A DNA stretch of 60,252 bases from Cymbomonas tetramitiformis (taxonomy: Eukaryota > Chlorophyta > Pyramimonadophyceae > Pyramimonadales > Pyramimonadaceae), in NCBI GenBank assembly GCA_001247695.2, contig LGRX02034339.1, positions 1 to 60,252 on the forward strand, written 5' to 3'. The position numbers and the translations under genes were made by a program. This document shows, one piece after another, positions 48,921 to 59,393 of this stretch. The notes under the pieces were generated by a model. It was given only the letters and a program-made list of their open reading frames with translations, did not search any database and had not been told where the DNA came from. Within the stretch, counting starts at the first letter, position 1; each line of letters begins with the position of its first letter.

Positions 48921-49310
48921 GAGAGGCATGATTGGGATGGCGTGGGGTTGAAGTAGCAGTAGAACAGAAGGAGGCGAGAGGCATGATTGGGATGGCGTGG
49001 GGTTGAAGTAGCGGTAATCGACAGGGTGGCGAGAGGCATGATTGCGATGGGCGCGTCTAAAGCGGAGTTAGCCGAGAAGGAGGCGAGGGGCGTGGGTGGG
49101 ATGGGGCGCATCTAAAATAGAAGAAGTTGAGAAGGAGGTAAGAGGCGTGGGTGGGATGGTGCGTGTTCAAAGCAGCCGTGGTTGGGAATGAAGCGGGAGG
49201 CGTGGATGGATGGGGCGTGCCGTGGTTAATGGGCGGGGCGCGGGTGGATGGGGCGTGTTTAAAGCAGTCGTGGTTGGGAATGAAGCGGGAGGCGTGGGTG
49301 GGATGGTGAG
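48921..49310. repeat. ~55-60-bp degenerate minisatellite
   Basis: About six to seven diverged units contain GAGAGGCATGATTGGGATGG or GGGAGGCGTGGGTGGGATGG followed by a variable arm (GTTGAAGTAG or GTTTAAAGCAG). Neighbouring units are more alike than distant ones, as expected for stepwise duplication. Confidence 0.85.
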
Positions 49311-50441
49311 TGTTTGGAGCAGCGCAAGTGTTGCCAGGCAACAGTCAAATCAAAATTATTCGAAACGTACCCGACGACCAACAAACCGTTGGTGGCTGAC
49401 TGTTTTACTCTCTCGTTTCCTCCCATCCAGGTATACCGACGGATTTGCACCACGCATGCAAGCCCCATGGAAGCGGGATACTGCCTGAAGGGTGAACCTC
49501 GGATGTCTGCAAGTTTCATTTTCATGTGCCTCTAGGATCCAGTTTGGTGGAGCCAAGGACGATGTTTCGGATAGGCATCTCAAAGCGAAGCTGCAAGTTG
49601 AAATGGATTAGCTAGATTGCACCGGATGTTCTCAGTGAGGGTGATGCGCATAGACAGAATTGATGGCATCATCTCTAAGGGGACAAGATGGTTGTATTTT
49701 TCATAGGAATTGGGGAGGAGGTGTTGAGATGTGTTGTGGCGTGTAACACAGTGAAAAGCGAGCTGCTGTGCAATCGTTACGTGCAAGGGCTGCCGACAAG
49801 GCAAAGGTGAAGGCCACGTTGGATAAGCAGATAGAAGGCGAGGGAGCAGATGATACTCCCCAAGGATTGAATAGGATCGCTGAAGAGCAATCCAAGGACG
49901 ACTAGCAGCGTTGGGTATGCCAATGTGTGTTGAGATTGCATATTAGCCAATGCTTGAGTTTGCAACAAACAACATCGCCATTGATCCATTCTACACTCAG
50001 TGACGATGCTCTTGTCAGCAACCGATCTGGCCAAAGTAAACTTACAGTGCTGTTGCTTAATGGGGATCTCTCTTATATTCACATTCCTGTAACAGACAAA
50101 CGTGCACAACGGAGCACATAATGCCTCACCAAATCGCATCATTCCACTGCAGATCTTCTAATTTCCGCTCTCAAATCATATTATTATCACCAACGCAAAA
50201 CACATATGTGTGTGGTTGAATACCACGTAGCACACACTTCATAAGTTCAAGTAGAATTCCACAAAATGTCCCACTTATCATGCATACGTTAGACTACTGG
50301 TATGTAATGCGCAGGAAACTGCCCTATAGTAGCAAATCTAGTCGCTCAACATGCTGCAAGAAGCAAACAATTCACTCAAACGAATGTAAATAACTGCGGT
50401 AATTTAGCGCACAGCGGATACCAGCAAACATAAAACGGGTA

Positions 50442-50846
50442 GTGGGGGGAAATGTCCTGATGCGGTGTTGCCGCCTGTTCCGCATGCGGAGCTCCGAAAG
50501 AACGGTAGGTACCGATACTTCCGCGAACGAATTCGCCGCAATCATCGGCTCGGCGTGCGCATACGTCGGGCTCACCGTGCAGCATGCACAACCTTTCGAA
50601 GAACTCCCTGTCGTCGGACTCGCAGAGTCCCTCGTGGTTACCGTAACTGATGCACGCTGTCCGGTCACGCTGCATGTTCGGGCGCAATCTGGCAAACGGA
50701 CCCATAAAGGGACATGTTCCTATATGTGTCGGCCAATGTCCATATACGAGTATACAATGTGCCAAAGTGTCCCTGTATGTGCCTCGATCGTTCCAAAACA
50801 TGACTCGAATTTTCCACGTGCGCATATCATCTACGTTCAGTTTTAA
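50442..50846 (+). CDS. Unrecognised 134-codon ORF
   Basis: The + frame encodes NEFAAIIGSACAYVGLTVQH and ELPVVGLAESLVVTVTDARC, which look protein-like, but the opposite strand is open over a longer stretch (50376-50885), so at most one is real. No domain is recognised, and there is no supporting splice or upstream signal. Confidence 0.2.
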   Translation: MGGNVLMRCCRLFRMRSSERTVGTDTSANEFAAIIGSACAYVGLTVQHAQPFEELPVVGLAESLVVTVTDARCPVTLHVRAQSGKRTHKGTCSYMCRPMSIYEYTMCQSVPVCASIVPKHDSNFPRAHIIYVQF

Positions 50847-50962
50847 AGAGCGTGTATTGAATGTGGCATTCATCCGACATAACACGCGAAAGGCGGAGAA
50901 TGCAAAGACGGTGCAATCTTTGACATTTTATTTTCCTGTGGCATTTAAAGATATGTTTCAGC

Positions 50963-51160
50963 AGGGGGGGGGACTGACTGGAGGGGAATGGAAATTTGAA
51001 AAAAAACGCAGGGGAGAGGGCGGCGGCTGGGGCAGAGGGGTGGGGAGGGAGGAAGGTGGGGGAGGGGGAGCGGTGAGGGGGGAGGGAGGGGGGATGTGGA
51101 GAAGGTATGCAGGGAAGGGGGAAGGGATGTGTGGAGGGGGGGAGGAGGAGGGGGACTCTC
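50963..51160. repeat. G-rich polypurine tract
   Basis: Almost 200 bp of strongly strand-asymmetric sequence: G and A make up nearly all of the + strand, with many runs of three to seven G. It could form G-quadruplexes or triplexes. Open frames on both strands across it are composition artefacts. Confidence 0.85.
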
Positions 51161-51373
51161 ACCCACCTATCCTAAACCAATGATCAGAAAGCAGGAAGCA
51201 AGAAGCAAGAAGCAATGCACAAGAGAAGGGAAGAGGATCAAGGAAGGGGGAAGATAAGGGGAATACGGGGAGAGAACAAAGACAGGTTGAAGCGGAGGAA
51301 TACTAAATGCTAAGCCAAAGCCAATGGGGAAGTCAGTTATATCCTGACACAGCACCGCACGTCCCCATGGATT

Positions 51374-52408
51374 GTGTACCTGCAGCTTCCAAGATGTATT
51401 GTGCCAGGGAACACTAGCCATGCCAAGCCATTCGATTGGCATATTGTATTTACGCGTACTGGGGCAGCGAAATGGCAATGGGCTCGGAAGGGGACTCCTG
51501 AGCCATTGACTTCGTACTATGGGGAGCGAAAGCCTGGGCTCGATTATAGCTGGCAGCATATTATCGTCCACCCTTCTGGTGCGCTACGCCGCTGGGAGCG
51601 TAATAGGAGCGGCGGCTGGTTTCTGGAAGACGCCACTATAGTGAAGGCGCCGGTAGCGCCATTCTCATTACCGCTCAGCGTTGCGTACAATCAGACGAGT
51701 GTGAAACGTGACGATGATGACTATCGTGGAATTCCATACACGGGGCGTAAGTCTGTACAATCGACGCCTACGAACAGTGACGATTCGGGTACAGGCGCTG
51801 TGACCTGGAGTAAGGAGAAGCTACCAGATTCGGATGACCCTGATGACGCGAGTGTCATAGACAGTAAGGAGAAGCTACCCGATTCGGATGACAAGGATGA
51901 CGCGGGTGTCACAGACAGTAAGCATGACATGGATACTGCCAGTCCGAAATGGGAGCCTGCCTCGCCTGAATATGATGACACCGAGGATGACGTCAGCGAG
52001 TTCGATGACTTGGTAGCTGACGATGCCGAAGAACAAGCTGAAGCTCGAAAGTTGAAGAGACTGGGACTGCAGTTGATCATGGATGATAAGGGTGAACTTA
52101 TCTGGGTGCCAAAGGGCACTTCCCCGACCTCACCCGTTCAGCCAGAGGATCAGCCTATCACCGAGCAGAAGTCTGAGGCCATATCTGAGGATGCCCCAGC
52201 CTCTGTGGTGGAGACTGTTCAAGTACCATCGAAGGAACCAGCTGGGGTGTCCGAAGAGACGAAGAGGCAACCCAGGAAATATCCTGCCTGTTGGACAGCT
52301 GAGTACATAACTCATTTGAAATGCACCTTAAGCAGTGACAGTGATGACGAAGAAGTGCTTGACGTGGCTCCTCGTAGGAAGAAGGCAAAGACCAACAAGG
52401 GACAATGA
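51374..52408 (+). CDS. Acidic, tryptophan-containing protein of unknown family
   Basis: An open frame of about 344 codons; the first codon given is GTG at 51374, and the first ATG is at 51395 (MYC-free frame not checked by transcript), so the true N-terminus is uncertain. The N-terminal third looks like a compact beta-rich domain with conserved-looking aromatics (DWHIVFTRTGAAKWQWARK, then WQHIIVHPSGALRRWER). A long acidic Ser/Asp/Glu region follows with a duplicated motif (SKEKLPDSDD at two places). The C-terminus has a short segment with WTAEYITHLKCTLSSDSDDE and a basic, nuclear-signal-like tail (RRKKAKTNKG). The acidic-then-basic architecture suggests a nuclear or chromatin-associated protein. 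It sits directly upstream of the retrotransposon and may belong to that or an adjacent element. No family is recognised. Confidence 0.5.
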   Translation: MYLQLPRCIVPGNTSHAKPFDWHIVFTRTGAAKWQWARKGTPEPLTSYYGERKPGLDYSWQHIIVHPSGALRRWERNRSGGWFLEDATIVKAPVAPFSLPLSVAYNQTSVKRDDDDYRGIPYTGRKSVQSTPTNSDDSGTGAVTWSKEKLPDSDDPDDASVIDSKEKLPDSDDKDDAGVTDSKHDMDTASPKWEPASPEYDDTEDDVSEFDDLVADDAEEQAEARKLKRLGLQLIMDDKGELIWVPKGTSPTSPVQPEDQPITEQKSEAISEDAPASVVETVQVPSKEPAGVSEETKRQPRKYPACWTAEYITHLKCTLSSDSDDEEVLDVAPRRKKAKTNKGQ

Positions 52409-52672
52409 AATCAACTGTCTTGATTAGGATTGTCCAAATGCAGATTCTCTGATTAGGATTTGTATAGGTGGCAGATGATGATATGCTAGCCGACATGGGA
52501 CAGATCGATTAGAGATATGAACTGCGCGCCTTAAGACTTGAATTCTGCCCATTTGGAGGCGGTTCTAACTTGAAGTAACTATTTGGAGGAGCTGTTGCTC
52601 AACCTGTTAATTTACTGGTCAATCTTTCCTGCCATAAAGATATTGCAATTGCTTGAATTGTAGCCTTGTTCA
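52409..52672 (+). mobile_element. Putative 5' LTR of the retrotransposon (extent uncertain)
   Basis: A primer-binding site follows at 52675, so sequence immediately upstream should be the LTR. It would end in CA at 52671-52672. A plausible start is TGTCTTGATT at about 52417, giving TG...CA ends and about 256 bp. The matching 3' LTR lies outside the window, so the left border cannot be checked. The sequence contains two TGATTAGGATT direct repeats near that start. Confidence 0.35.
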
Positions 52673-52674
52673 AC

Positions 52675-52686
52675 TGGTATCAGATC
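52675..52686 (+). promoter_or_regulatory. Primer-binding site for initiator tRNA-Met
   Basis: TGGTATCAGATC matches the first ten bases of TGGTATCAGAGC, the common LTR-retrotransposon site complementary to the 3' end of initiator tRNA-Met. It lies two bases after a CA dinucleotide, the usual LTR end. This is where reverse transcription would start, and it fixes the element's orientation as +. Confidence 0.7.
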
Positions 52687-53528
52687 ATTGCAATTTTGTA
52701 CACTGCAAAATTGCCGAAAACGGACCTGTGCCCCAAGATTTGAAGCAGAATTAACCTCTGACTGACCCTTGAGCTCCGGCTCGGATACAGTCAAGTGCTC
52801 AAGAAGGCTTCACTTGGAAGTGGTATTGCTCTGCGCCTTTTTGCCCCCTACCTTTCACCCTGCATGCAGACAGTCGCTTTTCCAAAACTGTTATGCTGCA
52901 AACTGGTCAGAAAGTGGGAAAAGAAGCCGCCAGCAAGTCAAATTTACCGGGATTAACAACCAGATTGACCCGAACCGAGAGTGAAAAGTGGACCATTGGC
53001 CAGATTGAGAAAAGAGGACCTCGGAGACAGTTTTAACGTAGAGAAAAAAATTCCTGACGTTTCTTGATGTTTTTTTTTTTCGTTTGGAACCTGGCCCCGA
53101 CACCTGGGTCCTCACGGATCTCTACATTTTAAATTGGGATGGCCAACCGGCACGACAGAGCAAAATTAGACAAATTTGAGCCCATCAGACTACATAGGAG
53201 AAAACTGAAGCCCAGAAGAATAGTTTTCTATTTTTTAAATATTCTTTGAAGGAAAAAAATAGTCTCCAACACTGAGAACGGGCCAATTAGTCTGGATTGC
53301 TTCGGGATGGCCGCCAAGAATTTACCCAAATTGCCGATTGTCACTCAATTTTTGAAATTTGACCACCAGAAACAGCATTGCACTCTGGAAAGCATATTTC
53401 TTTGTTCACCACGACTTCCACTGCTACGATGAAATGTTTTTCTGAGTGTTTTGGGGGAATTTGCCCAAATTGGACAGATTTGACTTCCTCAACGGTCGGA
53501 TTTCCACTTTTCAACACTCAATTTCAAC

Positions 53529-56500
53529 ATGATGCAAAACGCCAACGCTGGACGCTCACCTCCAACGTCGCCTACGTCGACTCCCAGGCGTACGAGAGGA
53601 CGACAGGCCAGTCAGCGCAGCACGGAGAGGCGCTGCAGCCACTGGAGCCACTGGCAAGGGCGCGAAGGGCACCTACAATAAGGCGCCCTCTCCGGGTCAG
53701 CCGCCGCAGGCTGCGACAGCAGCAGGTGAGCCAAGCTTCCAGATACCCAAAAAGAAGTCGACCTTGTCAGCTGCTGCACCTGAGTTCCTCAGCACGACTC
53801 CTCTGGTTCTGGCTTCTGGAACAGCTTGTGTGACCACTCTCATGGAGGAGGCTGTAACGGTACCTAAGCAGCGCCCTAATCCGCCCCTGCGTCATGCAAG
53901 AGCGGCGTCACCACGGGTGCTGACTGTTGGCACCCCTGGTGCAGGGCGGAACATGAGGGCGACTCCCCAGCGGTATGTCAACTTGACCACCCCTTCCTCT
54001 GGCATTCTGCGACTGCCTGGAAGCCGCGACATGAGCCCTCCACCTCCGCGCCAGCGAAGCCCGCCTCAGACTCGAGACCGGCCCCCGCCACCGCCGCGCC
54101 GCAGGAGCCCACCGCGGACGCGCGACATGAGTCCTCCAGCTCCAAGACAGCGCAGTCCTTTGCCATCCTACAGGACTCCACACACTTGGTCTGGAGCTAC
54201 GGTGATGACCTCCCCGCACGGCCAGCTGCCCACGCCTTTCAGCGAGAACGCGCTTCAGGGTGAGTCTGCTGGAGCAGCTTCTGCTGGCCGACCACCTCGC
54301 GACCCGATAGCAGTGCGCGAAATGGCAGAGGTCAAACTCCCAACATGTGAGCAGGACATGCAGAATGAGGCGAACGAGCAGAAACAAGGACTTCGCCAAT
54401 TTCCCTCCCGTTCCGATGTGGCCAACTGGCGAACGCGCCAGCAGCAGGGTGCGAATCTCGCCTGGACTCCGCGCCCTAACCAAGGGGGTGTGGGGGCAGC
54501 GGGGAGGTCAGAGGACATGGACCAAAGCATTGTTGGCGAACCCATGGCACACTCAATGCATCCAACTCCCTCCTCAACAAGCAACGGGGAGGTGGGGGCA
54601 GCGGGGAGGACAGGTGGCTCCGGCTTGACAGGTGGCCCACGCCACATAAGCATAGCATGTTCTGGGCACTCGCTGACATCGCCGCTTACGGAGAAGGTGA
54701 CCGGTGACTCTCTGACCTCACCGATTACGGATACCGTTACGGAACCTAAGGTGATCGGTGACGCTCTGGCAAGGTTATCGGTGACTTTCGAGTCCGAGAT
54801 AGACAGCGAGGCAACCTCACTGACGCCTTCACTGACTCAGGCGACTACGGAGGCAGCTACGGATACGGATATGCTCGAGTCCCTGTTGAACCGCGAGTCC
54901 AGACCTCTGACTACCTCGCTGACCTCAACAACTACGGATATGCTCGAGTCCCTGTTGAACCGCGAGTCCAGACCTTAGTTTGACTACCTCGCTGACCTCA
55001 ACAACTACGGAGCAGCCAGTCAGTACAGTCAGCTCAGTCAGTTACGCCGACCTCGCGCTTAGGCGTGGCATTGGACTCGCAGCCTACCAGCCGCCTCCTC
55101 TTCCAGTCATCGAACCCCCTTCTCAAGCAGATGTCCTCAGCCGAATTCCAGTCAGAAACTTATCTCAGAGCCAAGACTCCGTGAACCAGCTTTCTCGCCG
55201 GGAGAGGCGCCATCAGCGATGGGAGCAGCACCAGCAGCGCCTGGCAGAACAGCGCAGAGCACTCTTCTCTGACCCCGCCTCAGCCAGAACGCCCGCAGAT
55301 GCCTCGATCCCAGCACTGAACCATCAGCATCAATCCCTAATGCAGAATCAGATGATGTTGGAAGTATCAGAGTACATGCAGAATCTACATCAGCAAGTGC
55401 TCCAACGCTATCCTCATCTGACTTCGGGTCTACCAGCGGTGGGCGCTCCACCTATGACGCCCTACCAGCACACCTTAGGATGGGCGAGCGGTTTACCAGG
55501 TGCACCGGCGCCAGCAGCTGGATCAGGTCACTGGCTGGTACCCGCACCGTCTCAACCGGCACCAGCACCGGCTCAACCGGCTCCGGCACCGGATCAACCG
55601 GCGCCGGCACCATTTCAGCCAGATCCACCGGCTACCGGCTCATCGCCTTCTGACTCAGCTGAGCCTGATCATCCGTCACCAGGAAACTCGCCCCCGCCTT
55701 CGGACAATGGTGACCCACGACACAGGCGTCTAGATGTGTTACTCTGGACTTTAGAAGGAGCCTCCTTCTGGTTGAGAAATCACCTGTCCTCTTCTTCTGC
55801 AGTGACTGTCAGCCACGGCGCTGAGGCCCAATATTCTTACCGACTGCCAACCATGCCCGGAAGCGGCAGTCACTTCATAACCGACACAAATCGGATTTGG
55901 ATGACTATGCGGCACATCGGAGTGGACATCCAAGACCTGGCGCAGCATGGGTCAGTGCATACTCCTGTGCGCCTGACTGAGATTGAGGACAGTGACGCTT
56001 TCACTTTGGAAGTGGAGAAAACGCAAGTGGATGAAGCGCGGCGTTGCGCGGAAAGCCGTACTGGAACTCAACAGAGACGCCTGCCATTGTACTCATGGGT
56101 GACCATCGCGGAAAATGCCTTAGAGTCCGAGTTGACAGAATTTGACCCCCTTGGACTCCAAATTTGGGCAGCATTTTCATCCTCCGAGGCGTACCTGTTT
56201 CGAGGAATGGCTGCTGGCAACCAACCAACTCCCGCCACGGTACCGGCGAGACTGGGCGTCAACCGGTTTCCCTCTGGTGTTCCCAGCGCAGAAGAGTACA
56301 GATCGCCTGGAAATTCCTTGCCAGCGGCCCCGGGACTCCTGCCGGTGGACCAGCGCCTTTCTCAATTTCCAGGGCACCACGATCTTATGGGAGCGGCTTC
56401 CCCAAGCGATGTCTACCGAGAATCCAAGACAGTGGCTGATGTGCTCAAGCTGATCAGAGACATTCCTATGTACCCCTCCTCCGCTGAACTAATCACCACT

Positions 56501-57556
56501 GACGCCGATATTGCCGCGCTTCCACCTTTTTCTGAAGCGCTGGTCAATTTTCTGTCAATGGGCGTAGTCACCTTCGCCCTGGGTCGCATGAGTGCTTATC
56601 GCCTAGACCTGACCATGATCACCATGCCGGAGATCTTGAAGGAAGTGGCGCAACGCAAACTACAGCCGCGATCCCTGACTTTTCTCAAGCAAGGTGGTAT
56701 GTTGAACTCGGAGGCCTGGAACCGGCGTTACGCCACTTTGGCGCCTTTCCTGGCCGACGTAGCCAGGAGCGTACTGGATGACATCGCGCTGGTAGGACTA
56801 GCGGGGACCGTGATGCGCATGGCGCAGCGACGAGAAGAGACTGCGTGTTTGTTCGCCACTCGTCTGGTATCCTGGCACGAGGTAGTGCAGTTATTGACAG
56901 ACGCCATGCCCAACTGCCACGCCATCAGCCAGCAGCAGCTATTATATCAGTTCTGGTCTGGACTGCGACTGAAGCAAGCTGTGATGGATCGCCTTATTGA
57001 GGATCGGTTGGATCTGCAAAGTCCAGTGGATTGGGAGAGCAATCATCCCGGATCCACCGCGCTGCAGCATATCATCACTGTGGCCACCAAATTGGAGCGC
57101 AGTGAAGCTCTGACTGCAGCGCGAACCTCTCCCGCCTCTGCACCTGCGAACCGAAGTCCTGCCTGGAGGAATGGTCGCTCGTCCTCAAGACTTGACGCCG
57201 TGCAGGACGCTGGGGAGGAAGGCGCTACTGACCTCGACCCCGCAGACCTTAGGGTGCAACACGCCGTGCCGCCCAGCCCGGCGGGATTGACCAGGCCGCC
57301 ACGCCGATGCTACGTCTGCAACTCTGACTCCCATTTATGGGCTAACTGTCCCGACGAGGCCAAGAAACGAGCCTGGATTGCTGACGCCCCAGCTCGTTTG
57401 GCACGCCGCCGCGCTGCAAATGAATCTCATATCGCAGCGCTGGAGACAGAATGGGAGGATTTGGAAGATGAAGCAGAAGCGCTGGAGTATTTTCAGAACG
57501 AGGAATCGGCCGCAGCGTCCTCCTCGGGTCAGCAATCTGCGGAGGAGGAGGACTGA
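53529..57556 (+). pseudogene. gag: Gag polyprotein with CCHC zinc knuckle, frame-broken
   Basis: Gag forms the particle and packages the RNA. The likely start is ATG at 53529, in a frame encoding SPPTSPTSTPRRTRGR. The reading moves to the next frame near 53630 and again at 54975-54980. From there 54980-57556 is open for 858 codons and ends TGA. This main part has a Pro/Ser/Gln-rich N-terminus, an Ala-Pro repeat (PAPAQPAPAPDQPAPAP), a helical capsid-like domain (VADVLKLIRDIPMYPSSAEL to WSGLRLKQAVMDRLIEDRLD) and the knuckle CYVCNSDSHLWANC (C-x2-C-x4-H-x4-C) near the end, then an acidic tail. At about 1,200 codons it is longer than most Ty3/Gypsy Gags because of the Pro-rich front half. Confidence 0.75.
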
Positions 57557-57594
57557 GTGTCCTCCCGCCGGCGGGACGCCGGCGACAGGGCGGT

Positions 57595-59393
57595 ATGGGT
57601 AACCGCCCCTGGGCAAGGAGTACAGCCTTCGCCCACAACCGAGGGAATATCCAGAAGGATCCTCCGCCACCCCCCAACCCTCTGGCTGCTCGAGGGTATG
57701 GATTCACCTGGTCTGCCGATCAGAGGCGACAACGCCGTCTCGACAGAACCAGAACCCTACGGGATGAACCCTCGTTAACCAGTACCGCTGTTTACACAGC
57801 GAACCTTTCCACTGAGCAGGGCCGGCGAGAACATCACTTGGTGTCCCGGCGCCATCAGCGGTCGCCACGAAGATCACCCACTTCGTCGCCTGAGCGCTCC
57901 AAGCCTCCCGTTATGTTCAGTGTGGATCGCTCCCTTGGAACTGGTGATCGCTGTCCGGCTCCACGACGCGAGCGTGGCGAAACGCCCCGCGTTGATCCCA
58001 CAGACCTTGGGGATGACCCTAACCTAACCCTAACCCTAACCCTAACCCTAACCCTAACCCTGAGACATCAGTACTGGCAGCACTGGATGAGGATGATGGT
58101 CAGGAAGAGGAGACCCAGTGGACCTTCAACCCACTCAACACCCCCTGGCGGAAAACTCCTCGACCGCGGGTACCGAGAAAAGCTCCGGTGGAGCGTATGC
58201 GAGCCTTGAGGCAGCGGATTCAGGATGTAACGCTGCCCGCGGTTTCACACCCTCTGGACGACAGTGGGGAGGAAGGGGGTGGAACTTCAAAAACTGGTCC
58301 AGCTTCAGAACCCCCACCTTTTAAACTTCGACCTGAGGTGTTTCCTTCGACGTCTCGACCAGCAGCGTGTCCAGCCTTGGCAGAGAGGGCGTCAACCTCA
58401 AGCGCAGCGCGCACTACGAGCGCAGCGCGCAAGCGCACTGGAAAACCTCGCAGCAGAACTCCGAAGACTGTACGAGAACGACTGCAGCATGAGGCAGAGG
58501 TTACGAGGTTGGGAGATGAATCACCAGGACTTCGAGCAGAGTCACTGGCGGATCGCACGCGTGCTTGGAGAGAGGTGACGCACCCGGAGCACATGGCCGC
58601 GGCGGCGCTGGTAAAGGAGAATGAGAAATGGAGAGATGCATGGGTACCAGAAGGGTGGCGCAGATACCGCCGCCGCTGGTACAGATGGCATGGGAAGGTC
58701 ACCCCTGACCTAACGATAACCGAAGGAGCAGTTCAGCTATCTCTACTAGAGACTGAGTGCGGTACTATCCCAGGTTCTGGTCGAGATGTAGGAATTCCAG
58801 ACGCCTGGTGCAGCCTATACCGGGTGCACCAATGGAACCAGCGAGAAAGGGAAGCTGCGGAGGAGGCCGCTCACCTGGCCCTACCATCAACAGCAAGTGG
58901 TGATCAACTCTCCCTGGACTCAGCGGAACCATCAGATGCGAATCCAGAGACAACTCTGGATTTGACCTTATCTCCATCCAGTTCTCAGCCCGCAACTTTT
59001 GGGGACATTTCAGACCTCGAGGACTCCCAGCGGTCGCTCAACTTCACGCAGCAGTTGATGGAGCGGCAGCTGGCCACCGCCAGATCGGAGAACAATCCAA
59101 GTGTGCTGACAACGGTGACAGAAGGAGTGGAGCCGACTCCCATGAAACCCATCCAGGAGGAAACCCACCTGGAACTGCTACTGGCAATTCAGAAACAGCA
59201 ACGCCACCGTCTGCGACCGATTCTGGAAGGTAATGAAGCAGTGGCAGCACCAGCAAACGTCACCAACGCCCAGGCTGCTCCGCGGGAAGAAGAACCCACC
59301 TCTTGCACTCAAAATTCCGAATCAGAAGATAGCTCTGGGGAGGAAGAGGAGGAGGAGATTGCCCTCCAACCCCTTCGCTCTTACCCTCTATAA
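57595..59393 (+). pseudogene. Long linker ORF between gag and protease, interrupted by a telomeric repeat
   Basis: From ATG 57595 an Arg/Pro/Ser-rich frame runs to about 58017. After the CCCTAA tract, coding-like sequence resumes one frame over, from about 58062 to TAA 59391-59393. The downstream part is Arg/Glu/Gln-rich and helical, with VRERLQHEAEVTRLGDESPG, then a tryptophan cluster (WRDAWVPEGWRRYRRRWYRW), then an acidic C-terminus (SEDSSGEEEEEEIAL). It is in the same frame as the protease and separated from it only by that TAA. No catalytic motif is visible. It may be the N-terminal extension of Pol or a second structural protein. Confidence 0.55.
58018..58061. repeat. (CCCTAA)n interstitial telomere-like tract inside the retroelement
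   Basis: About seven units of CCCTAA (one has lost a C) lie between GGATGA and GAGACATCAG. This is the 6-bp TTAGGG-type repeat, not the 7-bp TTTAGGG type seen elsewhere in the window. Because the unit is a multiple of three, frames stay open through the tract, but the reading frames on either side of it differ. Confidence 0.93.

Larger units (their letters stand above)
43258..51373. other. 8-kb region without a convincing gene
   Basis: Between the tektin start and the acidic ORF at 51374 I find satellites (43859-44048, 45050-45290, 48921-49310), a G-rich purine tract (50963-51160) and short open frames on both strands without recognisable motifs or splice-consistent extension. 44050-45050, 45300-48000 and 49320-50370 hold nothing I can name. 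Genes with very short exons or non-coding transcripts cannot be excluded. The region also contains the tektin promoter. Confidence 0.55.

Noticed and set aside
50827..51166. Pro/Ser-rich frames on the - strand
   Set aside because: They mirror the G-rich purine tract on the + strand and are composition artefacts.
58018..58061. A chromosome end
   Set aside because: Retroelement coding sequence continues on both sides, so the tract is internal.
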